Notes: generated by a model from the sequence alone, not told the origin. A DNA stretch of 5,333 nt from Candidatus Thorarchaeota archaeon (GCA_016840245.1 JAEOST010000625.1:1-5333), one strand, 5' to 3'; shown: positions 1 through 5,333, counted from the first letter of the stretch. Program-made: numbers and translations.

Positions 1-1
1 T

Positions 2-1771
2 CAGCTCTGCAAACCTATGAAGGTCTTCATTTGTAACGACTCTACTATGGATACAGAATACATTAGACGTACTGCAATTGCACGTGGAGAGGAAACTCCT
101 CTAGCTAATCCTCATCATACTGTTCACTTTGATGGATATTTTGATCAAGCCCGTGATAAGGAGCGAACAGTCTATCTTGTTCCCAAGGGTGAGAGTCTGG
201 GAGAACAGTTAGCACAACATGACCGAGAGGACGGTCTCGAAATTGCAAAGAAGAGGCTCGATGGCAGTATGGAGAACAAGAAGATGGTGGTAAGATTCTT
301 CTCTCTTGGACCTCTTGACTCACCATTCTCAATTCCTGTGGTTCAGATTACTGACTCATTCTATGTAGCTCACAGTGAAGATCTGTTGTATAGACCCGGT
401 TACGATTATTTCAGAAGAATGCCAGAGGATAAGGAAATCTTCTGGATGCTTCACTCCTCAGGTAAGCTGATACATGCAGTCAGCACTGATTGGAAGAAGC
501 GCGGAGTCATGATAGACTACAAAGAGAATACCGTCTACAGTATGAATACTCAATATGCGGGAAATACAATTGGGCTAAAGAAACTGGCACTCAGGCTCGC
601 GATTCGTAAAGCAGATCGCGAAGGATGGTTAGCTGAACATATGTTTCTCATGGCAGTGCATGGTCCTCATGATCGGAAGACCTACTTCACTGGAGCATAT
701 CCATCAGGATGCGGCAAGACAAGTACTTCTATGGTACGAGGAAATACCATTGTAGGAGACGACCTTTCGTACTTGAGAGTGCTTGATGGAAAGGTAAGAG
801 CGGTCAATGTTGAACGTGGAATCTTCGGTATCATCAGATCAGTCACTCAAAGAGATGACCCAGTTATTTGGGATATACTTCATTCCAATCAACCTGCTAT
901 CTTCTCGAATATCCTAATTACGGAAGATGCAGAAGCTCGCTGGCTTGATGATGGTAAAGAAAATCCTGATGCTGGGATTAACCACTCTGGTGAATGGTTT
1001 ACTGGGAAAGTCGATAGACATGGTGAAGAGATTCCCTATGCTCATAAGAATGCCAGATATACAATCATGCTCGATGGTCTATCGAACCTAGACGGTTGTC
1101 TTGATGACCCTCGGGGAGTAGAAGTTGGTGGCATCATCTATGGAGGTCGTGACTCGGATACATGGGTTCCAGTCCAACAGTCTCGAAGTTGGGAACATGG
1201 TATAATTACTATGGGTGCAAGTCTTGAGTCTGAGACCACAGCTGCAACGCTAGGACCAAGCGGAGTTAGAAAGTTCAATCCCTTCTCAAATCTAGACTTT
1301 CTATCAATCCCACTTGGAAAATATATTGAGAATAATCTTGACTTTGGAAGACTCTCCTCGGAGAGCCCTCTCATATTTGCTGTCAATTACTTCCAGAAGG
1401 ATAAAGATGGAAACTTCCTTACTGATAAGAGAGACAAGCAAATCTGGCTAAAGTGGATGGAACTCCGTGTTCATGGAGAGGTTGATGCAATAAAAACACC
1501 AACTGGATTCATACCGCTTTACAAAGACCTGAAGGAGCTCTTTGAAAAATACCGTGACAAGGACTACACCAAGGAAGATTACGATGTACAGTTTACAATT
1601 CGAATTCCAGAATTAGTGGAGAAGATTAAACGGATTGAGATGATATATCGTGATACTGTCCCTGACGCTCCACCAGTTCTCTTCGAAGAACTTGCACGAC
1701 AAAGTGATAGGTTGGAGCAGGCAAGAGAAACTCATGGTGATCATATTCTACCTGAAACATTTCTGAACTGA
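2..1771 (+). CDS. pckG: Phosphoenolpyruvate carboxykinase, GTP type (5' end cut by window)
   Basis: This cytosolic enzyme interconverts oxaloacetate + GTP and PEP + CO2 + GDP at the gluconeogenic/anaplerotic node. Residues are numbered from the ATG at 17. The substrate-binding stretch FSLGPLDSPFS is at 95-105. Y180 and N183 precede K189, and GWLAEH ends in H208; K189 and H208 match the Mn2+ ligands of animal PEPCK. The P-loop AYPSGCGKTSTSM (227-239) holds C232, the equivalent of the hyperreactive cysteine. VGDD (246-249) is the kinase-2/metal motif. R347 (HKNAR) and R378 (GGR) match conserved substrate and nucleotide arginines. SWEHG is at 391-395. The frame is open to the window edge and reads QLCKP before this Met, aligning with LCQP about 40 residues into animal PEPCK, so Met17 is internal and roughly 20-40 residues are missing. 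The guanine-pocket motif GFGEN of animal enzymes is not conserved. GTP use is inferred from family. Confidence 0.95.
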   Translation, partial: QLCKPMKVFICNDSTMDTEYIRRTAIARGEETPLANPHHTVHFDGYFDQARDKERTVYLVPKGESLGEQLAQHDREDGLEIAKKRLDGSMENKKMVVRFFSLGPLDSPFSIPVVQITDSFYVAHSEDLLYRPGYDYFRRMPEDKEIFWMLHSSGKLIHAVSTDWKKRGVMIDYKENTVYSMNTQYAGNTIGLKKLALRLAIRKADREGWLAEHMFLMAVHGPHDRKTYFTGAYPSGCGKTSTSMVRGNTIVGDDLSYLRVLDGKVRAVNVERGIFGIIRSVTQRDDPVIWDILHSNQPAIFSNILITEDAEARWLDDGKENPDAGINHSGEWFTGKVDRHGEEIPYAHKNARYTIMLDGLSNLDGCLDDPRGVEVGGIIYGGRDSDTWVPVQQSRSWEHGIITMGASLESETTAATLGPSGVRKFNPFSNLDFLSIPLGKYIENNLDFGRLSSESPLIFAVNYFQKDKDGNFLTDKRDKQIWLKWMELRVHGEVDAIKTPTGFIPLYKDLKELFEKYRDKDYTKEDYDVQFTIRIPELVEKIKRIEMIYRDTVPDAPPVLFEELARQSDRLEQARETHGDHILPETFLN

Positions 1772-1824
1772 TAGAAAACTGTCAATATTCAGTCACTATC
1801 AGTCAGAAACATCATTTTCATTTG
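1767..1824 (+). terminator. Stop-codon hairpin and T-rich tract after pckG
   Basis: A perfect 8-bp inverted repeat, ACTGATAG (1767-1774) and CTATCAGT (1796-1803), spans the TGA stop. Inside it a second stem, ACTG (1778-1781) with CAGT (1790-1793), closes an 8-base loop, with aaa/ca as internal loop. A T-rich stretch (1812-1823) follows. TCAGTCA is also directly repeated at 1789 and 1799. Archaeal termination relies mainly on T-tracts, so the hairpin may serve 3'-end stability or termination. Either role is inferred. Confidence 0.4.
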
Positions 1825-2052
1825 CCGTTTGAAACAGAAACAGGTCCGTATGGTTTGGAAACATATCTTTCATAATGTAACTCAGTTGTCATAACCTGAC
1901 AGACCGTAATCATACCAGTTTCAACTATACTATGTCTGAAATTGATACATTCCGAAAACATGTCTGTACCAATTTGTGACAATAATGAAATATAGTGAAT
2001 GAAAAGAAAAGTATACGAACATGAAACCTCACTTTGGTTATCTATTCTTAAC
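1804..2052. other. AT-rich intergenic stretch, no gene seen
   Basis: No frame here gives a credible protein. The minus-strand open frame 1818-2069 has no recognisable motif and an ordinary noncoding composition. The stretch has about 27-40% GC by hand count on sampled lines, lower than the flanking genes. It holds a small operator-like inverted repeat, TGTCA-taacc-TGACA (1887-1901), and a looser pair TTTCA/TGAAA around 1919-1938. I see no tRNA, rRNA, CRISPR or insertion-sequence ends. Confidence 0.6.
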
Positions 2053-2105
2053 ATTGTGAACGCAATCATGTCCGTTTTCGTTAACTAACGATAGTTTCGT
2101 GAACG
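2053..2105 (+). promoter_or_regulatory. Operator-like repeat cluster upstream of TATA-like box
   Basis: Three copies of a GTKAACK motif lie in the same orientation: GTGAACG (2056-2062), GTTAACT (2080-2086) and GTGAACG (2099-2105). The first sits in a near-palindrome ATTGTG-AA-CGCAAT (2053-2066). The second lies inside a perfect inverted repeat CGTTA-AC-TAACG (2079-2090). TTTCGTTAAC (2076-2085) and TTTCGTGAAC (2095-2104) form a direct repeat with one mismatch and 19-bp spacing, close to two helical turns. The cluster ends directly against the TATA-like box, the usual place for an archaeal activator or repressor. No specific regulator is identified. Confidence 0.4.
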
Positions 2106-2113
2106 TTTTTATA
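2106..2113 (+). promoter_or_regulatory. TATA-like box, candidate promoter for the hdr operon or leader RNA
   Basis: TTTTTATA fits the archaeal TATA consensus. A start site about 25 bases downstream would fall near 2130-2138, at the foot of the first long RNA stem (2134). Sequence composition also changes there, from AT-rich to GC-richer. Other TATA-like runs (ACATATAAT near 2159, AATATTT near 2337) are possible alternatives. The one near 2337 would give a short leader for hdrA. Confidence 0.4.
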
Positions 2114-2133
2114 CTCTGAACCTTTAAGTCGGC

Positions 2134-2312
2134 GCTAGATTACTCCCAAGACGGCCTACATATAATCTGTAGACGGTCGTGGATAGCACATATACTGGGA
2201 TTGACAACTTCGATACATCGATCAGCCTTCGTATGAGGCCGGTGAAAGAGTAATGTTGAAGAGAGAGGTATACCCTATCAATTCGCCATTTGATCATTCT
2301 CTTATCACAGGC
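2134..2312 (+). ncRNA. Candidate structured RNA or 5' leader of hdrA
   Basis: Three stems can be drawn by hand. Stem 1 (2134-2187) has four helices: GCTA 2134-2137/TAGC 2184-2187, TCC 2144-2146/GGA 2181-2183, ACGGC 2151-2155/GTCGT 2176-2180, and CTACA 2156-2160/TGTAG 2168-2172. That makes 17 pairs including one G-U, with a 7-base loop TATAATC. Stem 2 is the inverted repeat TCGAT-AC-ATCGA (2210-2221). Stem 3 runs GCC 2238-2240/GGC 2310-2312, GTGA 2242-2245/TCAC 2305-2308, AAGAG 2246-2250/CTCTT 2299-2303 and AATG 2252-2255/CATT 2295-2298. That is 16 pairs broken only by one mismatch and two single-base bulges. Inside it TTGAAG (2256-2261) can pair with CT-a-TCAA (2275-2281). No known riboswitch, box C/D RNA or tRNA is recognised. 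Whether it is a cis leader or a separate RNA is undecided. Confidence 0.4.
2225..2239 (+). other. Small alternative hairpin competing with stem 3
   Basis: GCCT (2225-2228) can pair with AGGC (2236-2239) around a 7-base loop. Bases 2238-2239 are also needed for the GCC/GGC foot of stem 3, so the two pairings exclude each other. With four base pairs this is weak alone; it is listed because alternative pairing is what a switching leader would need. Confidence 0.2.
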
Positions 2313-2362
2313 AACCATAACGAAGTTACAAAATCCAATATTTCTTTGATATTCAGTTTAAG

Positions 2363-2416
2363 ATGTCTACAGAAGAAAATGTATGTCACATCAGGGTTAT
2401 GGAGTTAGCACCATGA
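2363..2416 (+). CDS. Possible 17-codon upstream leader peptide
   Basis: An ATG at 2363 opens a short frame reading MSTEENVCHIRVMELAP and ends at TGA 2414-2416. That stop overlaps the ATG at 2413 in the arrangement ATGA, typical of translational coupling. No clear ribosome-binding site precedes 2363. The peptide matches no family I recognise, and chance is quite possible for a frame this short. Confidence 0.15.
   Translation: MSTEENVCHIRVMELAP
2401..2404 (+). promoter_or_regulatory. Ribosome-binding site favouring the hdrA start at 2413
   Basis: GGAG at 2401-2404 lies 8 bases before the ATG at 2413, a normal Shine-Dalgarno distance. The in-frame ATG at 2383 is preceded only by A-rich sequence (agaagaaaatgt). 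The ten residues between the two starts do not resemble the flavoprotein N-terminus. Confidence 0.5.
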
Positions 2417-5217
2417 CAATTGAACAACCGACAGAAACAACGGAAGGGGGTCTCGGAGATCAGGCCCCAACCGCACTCGTTGTTGGTGGCGGAGTAGCTG
2501 GTATGCAGGCTGCACTTGATATTGCTAATCAAGGGTTCAAAGTCCATCTTGTTGAAAAAACGTCTAGTATCGGAGGTCGAATGGCCGCCATTGACAAGAC
2601 GTTCCCAACACTGGATTGTTCTGCATGTATTCTTACTCCGCGACTGAGCGAAGTTGCGCGACATCCGAATATTGAGCTATTGACATATTCGGAAGTCAAG
2701 AGAGTAACAGGAAGAGCCGGGAACTTCCATGTTGAGGTTCTCAGAAGACCAAGATATATCCTTGAGGACAAATGCTCTGGATGCGGAGATTGTGTTGAAG
2801 TATGCCCTATAGAGACCGCCAACGAATTTGATGAGGGTCTCGGATTTAGAAAGGCAACTTACATACCATTCCCACAGGCGACCCCTAATGTCTATACAAT
2901 AGACAAGAAGGATCATCCTGCATGCAGAATAAATTGTCCCGCAGGTGTAAATTGTCAGGCTTTCGTTATACTGACCAATCAAGAGAGATATGCCGACGCT
3001 ATCAGAATCGTTAGGGATAACATCCCATTCCCAGCAACACTGGGCCGAGTCTGTGTTAGTTGGTGTGAAGGACAGTGTCAGAGAGGAGAATATGACGCTA
3101 GTGTCAGTATAAGAAACCTACACCGGTTCTTAGCAGATTATGAAACAGAAACAGGAACTAAACCACCAGTCGAAGCCAAGATAGACAAAGATGAGAAAGT
3201 GGCAGTGGTTGGTGCTGGTCCCGCAGGTATTGCGGTAGCTTACCAACTCGCACGACTAGGTTATCCTGTGACTGTATTTGAAAAGCGCTCTGAAGCAGGA
3301 GGACTGCTGAAATGGGCGATTCCTTCATACAGACTCCCACGAGAGATCCTCGATGAGGAGATTGACTGGGTTGGTGAACACGGAGTCGAGTATAGGATGG
3401 ATTCCAATATTGAGTCTGTGGACCAACTGAAGAAGGATGGTTACAAGGCAGTATTCATTGCAACAGGAGCATCACGAAGCAACAAGCTTATGATCCCTGG
3501 TGAGGACGCAAAGAATGTCTATCACGCAATAGACTTCCTTGACAAAGTAGCAAGTGGAGAAGCTCCGAAGGTCGGAGAGAGAGTGGCGATAATCGGTGGC
3601 GGTGATGCTGCCGTCGACTCTGCAAGAACTGCCCTAAGACTTGGAGCGACTGAGGTTACAGTAATCTATCGTCGTTCACAGGTTGAAATTCCTGCAATCC
3701 CAACAGAAGTTGAGGATGCAAGGCAAGAGGGAATTCGTTTCATGTTCCTAACAACTCCAGTTGAGGTCTTAACCCAACGTGGAGAGGTTCAGGGTGTCAA
3801 ATGTATACGAATGCGACTTGGTGAGCCAGACCATTCAGGAAGAAGACGTCCACTACCAATCCCCGACTCTGAGTTCACAGTAAATGCGGACCAGATGATC
3901 ATTGCAGTTGGTCAATCTGTCGAACCAATCCCATTGCATAACAGTGTTGACACTACTGAGTGGGGTACAATAATGGTAGACCAAGTGACACTTCAGACCA
4001 ATAAGCAAGGTGTCTTTGCTGGTGGAGACTGTGTACTCGGTCCAGCAACTGTAGTCCAAGCAATTGGTCAGGGCAATGAGGCAGCAATTTCTATAGACCG
4101 TTTCCTCCGTGGTGAGGATCTTCGTGTAGGGCGTGAGCCACAGCACTATAGGATTGCTAAACCCGACGTTGACCCAGCTCACTTTCAGCCACAAGCTCGA
4201 GCCCATATGAACAAAGAGGGGATTGCCAGTAGAAAAGGCGGTTTCTCTGAAGTTGAGAAAGGATTTGACAAGGATGTCGCAGTCAGTGAGGCTGGACGAT
4301 GTCTGAACTGTACAGTGTGCTGTGAGTGTATGGAGTGTGTCAAGGCTTGCGAGAGAGAAGCTATTGATCATTCGATGAAGGAACAGAAAATGGATCTGAA
4401 CGTTGGTGCCATTGTAGTCGCTACAGGATACAAACTGTTCGACGTCAGTAGGTACAGACGACTCGGATATGGACAGTTCCCGAACGTCATTACCGCAATG
4501 GAGTACGAGCGACTCATCAACGCAGCAGGTCCAACACTTGGGAATCTCATTCGATTCAGTGACGGAATGATGCCGAAGAACATTGGGTTTGTCCAGTGTG
4601 TGGGTGCTCGAGATACACAGATGGGTGTTCCAAACTGTAGCAGAGTCTGTTGCATGTACGGAATCAAAAATGCGGTCATGGCAAAAGAGCACGATCCTGA
4701 AGTTGAAGTCTCAATGTACTATGCAGACATCAGAGCCTTCGGAAAAGGATTCGAAGAGTTCTATCAGATGGCTGATACCCGCTTCGGTGTAAACTTCGTC
4801 CGAGGTAGGGTGGCAGAGGTTTCTGAAGACGCAAGTAATGGAGATCTTGATGTATTAGTTGAGGACACCGAAACTGGTGAATTGATGACGATTAAGCATG
4901 ATCTTCTAGTGATTAGTCCTGGATTAGTCCCAACTGACGACATGGCTCAACTTGCTGATGAGCTAGGTCTCGACCTCTCAGAAGAGGGATACATTGACGT
5001 ACGTGATGAATTAGTCGCACCTGTTGATACAAGCAAGGACGGAGTCTATGTCTGCGGATGTGCAGATGGACCCAAGGATATTCCTGACTCAGTAACGGCA
5101 GGAAGTGCAGCAGCAATGCGAGCAACAATCATTCTCGGAGAGATGGTTGCAGAGAAGGGCGAAGCGCCTGTTGGAAGTGTTGCTGCGGAATCGGAGGTAG
5201 AGGCTAAGCCTAGGTAG
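2413..5217 (+). CDS. hdrA: HdrA-like flavoprotein with nested GltD/NfnB-type NAD(P)H oxidoreductase module
   Basis: This is a soluble flavin/FeS subunit of a heterodisulfide reductase-like complex, 934 aa from the ATG at 2413 (944 from 2383). Layout: HdrA FAD site GGGVAG (25-30); LDCSAC (C69, C72); ferredoxin C121-C124-C127-C131. Then comes a GltD/NfnB/DPD-like module: FeS segment C171, C175, C181, C214, C218, C222; FAD site GAGPAG (267-272); YRLP (306-309); NAD(P) site GGGDAA (395-400) with YRR (419-421), which suggests NADP(H); and AGGDC (536-540). The module ends at a second cluster region: C630, C633, then C636-C639-C642-C646 in CxxCxxCxxxC spacing. HdrA resumes with GAIVVATGY, the characteristic C729-x12-C742-x3-C746-C747 cluster motif, and GPKDIPDSV (886-894). 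The N-terminal domain and C-terminal ferredoxin of methanogen HdrA are absent. Predicted role: passing electrons between NAD(P)H, ferredoxin and HdrBC, perhaps by flavin bifurcation. The family is clear; partners and direction are inferred. Confidence 0.93.
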   Translation: MTIEQPTETTEGGLGDQAPTALVVGGGVAGMQAALDIANQGFKVHLVEKTSSIGGRMAAIDKTFPTLDCSACILTPRLSEVARHPNIELLTYSEVKRVTGRAGNFHVEVLRRPRYILEDKCSGCGDCVEVCPIETANEFDEGLGFRKATYIPFPQATPNVYTIDKKDHPACRINCPAGVNCQAFVILTNQERYADAIRIVRDNIPFPATLGRVCVSWCEGQCQRGEYDASVSIRNLHRFLADYETETGTKPPVEAKIDKDEKVAVVGAGPAGIAVAYQLARLGYPVTVFEKRSEAGGLLKWAIPSYRLPREILDEEIDWVGEHGVEYRMDSNIESVDQLKKDGYKAVFIATGASRSNKLMIPGEDAKNVYHAIDFLDKVASGEAPKVGERVAIIGGGDAAVDSARTALRLGATEVTVIYRRSQVEIPAIPTEVEDARQEGIRFMFLTTPVEVLTQRGEVQGVKCIRMRLGEPDHSGRRRPLPIPDSEFTVNADQMIIAVGQSVEPIPLHNSVDTTEWGTIMVDQVTLQTNKQGVFAGGDCVLGPATVVQAIGQGNEAAISIDRFLRGEDLRVGREPQHYRIAKPDVDPAHFQPQARAHMNKEGIASRKGGFSEVEKGFDKDVAVSEAGRCLNCTVCCECMECVKACEREAIDHSMKEQKMDLNVGAIVVATGYKLFDVSRYRRLGYGQFPNVITAMEYERLINAAGPTLGNLIRFSDGMMPKNIGFVQCVGARDTQMGVPNCSRVCCMYGIKNAVMAKEHDPEVEVSMYYADIRAFGKGFEEFYQMADTRFGVNFVRGRVAEVSEDASNGDLDVLVEDTETGELMTIKHDLLVISPGLVPTDDMAQLADELGLDLSEEGYIDVRDELVAPVDTSKDGVYVCGCADGPKDIPDSVTAGSAAAMRATIILGEMVAEKGEAPVGSVAAESEVEAKPR

Positions 5218-5220
5218 GTG
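5217..5220 (+). promoter_or_regulatory. Ribosome-binding site of hdrC
   Basis: GGTG at 5217-5220, part of the run AGGTAGGTG that overlaps the hdrA stop codon, lies 6 bases before the ATG at 5227. This matches the archaeal anti-Shine-Dalgarno preference and sets the hdrC start. The in-frame TGA at 5221-5223 rules out any earlier start. Confidence 0.55.
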
Positions 5221-5226
5221 TGAGTT

Positions 5227-5333
5227 ATGGCAGCTGAAGAAACTGAAAAACAAAAGAGCCACACTCCATCCTCAGACTTCGCGAAGGAGGTAGAATCGGT
5301 TGAGGGTGGCGAGGCTATCAACAAGTGTGTTCA
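5227..5333 (+). CDS. hdrC: Heterodisulfide reductase subunit C-like protein (3' end cut by window)
   Basis: Only 35 codons are present. After a polar, probably disordered leader (about residues 1-16), the protein reads DFAKEVESVEGGEAINKCV. This aligns with the stretch just before the first ferredoxin motif of HdrC (FSEKV..GGESV..C.QCGTC in methanogens), so K-C-V with C34 should be the start of the first CxxCxxCxxxCP cluster motif. HdrC carries two [4Fe-4S] clusters and passes electrons from HdrA to the catalytic HdrB. The gene starts 9 bases after the hdrA stop, so the two are almost certainly one operon. The window ends before the clusters can be seen, and a fused HdrC-HdrB or another small ferredoxin is not excluded. 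Confidence 0.75.
   Translation, partial: MAAEETEKQKSHTPSSDFAKEVESVEGGEAINKCV

Noticed and set aside
1830..1844. 15-base identity TGAAACAGAAACAGG with 3141-3155 inside hdrA
   Set aside because: It is low-complexity and purine-rich. The hdrA copy simply encodes Glu-Thr-Glu-Thr-Gly. Two copies with no flanking similarity are best explained by chance.
1818..2069. 83-codon minus-strand frame in the intergenic region
   Set aside because: It has no family resemblance, no clear ribosome-binding site and AT-driven composition. It also overlaps the operator-like repeats.
2128..2245. tRNA-like look of the first stem and the ACTTCGATACAT stretch
   Set aside because: There is no acceptor stem, D-loop consensus or GGTTCRA T-loop in the right spacing, so a tRNA is not supported.
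2267..2274. Perfect palindrome GGTATACC as an operator
   Set aside because: Eight bases is too short to claim alone, and it lies in the terminal loop of stem 3, downstream of the preferred start site.
2124..2318. 64-codon minus-strand frame
   Set aside because: It coincides with the foldable RNA-like block and has no motif; inverted repeats alone can keep both strands open.
3853..4692. 279-codon open frame on the minus strand inside hdrA
   Set aside because: It lies wholly antisense to clearly conserved HdrA/GltD coding sequence. Its translation has no recognisable motif and is rich in Ser, Thr and Cys, as expected of a shadow frame.
2413..5333. Methanogenesis from the presence of HdrA and HdrC
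   Set aside because: Hdr-like proteins are common in non-methanogens, the architecture differs from methanogen HdrA, and no methanogenesis marker is present in the window.

Overview
The window looks like a piece of an archaeal chromosome from a strict anaerobe. The evidence is a GTP-type phosphoenolpyruvate carboxykinase (PEPCK) with archaeal-like variations, a heterodisulfide reductase A (HdrA)-type flavoprotein followed at once by HdrC, a TATA-like element (TTTTTATA) instead of bacterial -35/-10 boxes, and an AT-rich intergenic region. The gene content and moderate GC would fit an Asgard (for example Thorarchaeota-like) or another uncultured archaeal lineage. That placement is inference; nothing here identifies the species. 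HdrA does not imply methanogenesis, because Hdr-like complexes are widespread in non-methanogens.

Layout, all genes on the + strand. (1) Positions 2-1771 hold the 3' part of a PEPCK gene whose true start lies upstream of the window. (2) An imperfect hairpin straddles its stop codon (1767-1803). (3) Positions 1772-2412 are about 640 bases without a convincing protein gene. The first part is AT-rich with small inverted repeats. It is followed by operator-like repeats (2053-2105), a TATA-like box (2106-2113), and then a more GC-rich stretch (2134-2312) that can fold into several stems, including one of 17 bp and one of 16 bp. This reads as a structured 5' leader or a small RNA upstream of hdrA. 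(4) Positions 2413-5217 (or from 2383) encode a composite HdrA in which a complete GltD/NfnB-type NAD(P)H oxidoreductase module is nested inside the HdrA ferredoxin insert. (5) Positions 5227-5333 are the start of hdrC, cut by the window edge.

Function: PEPCK links oxaloacetate and PEP at the entry to gluconeogenesis or in anaplerosis. It appears to be a separate transcription unit from the hdr genes. The HdrA fusion and HdrC form an operon that probably continues (hdrB would be expected) and would encode a soluble, flavin- and FeS-based complex. The fused NAD(P)H module suggests that it couples NAD(P)H to ferredoxin and to a disulfide or other HdrBC acceptor, possibly by flavin-based electron bifurcation. 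The most unusual items are the nested HdrA-GltD architecture and the structured RNA-like region in front of it.
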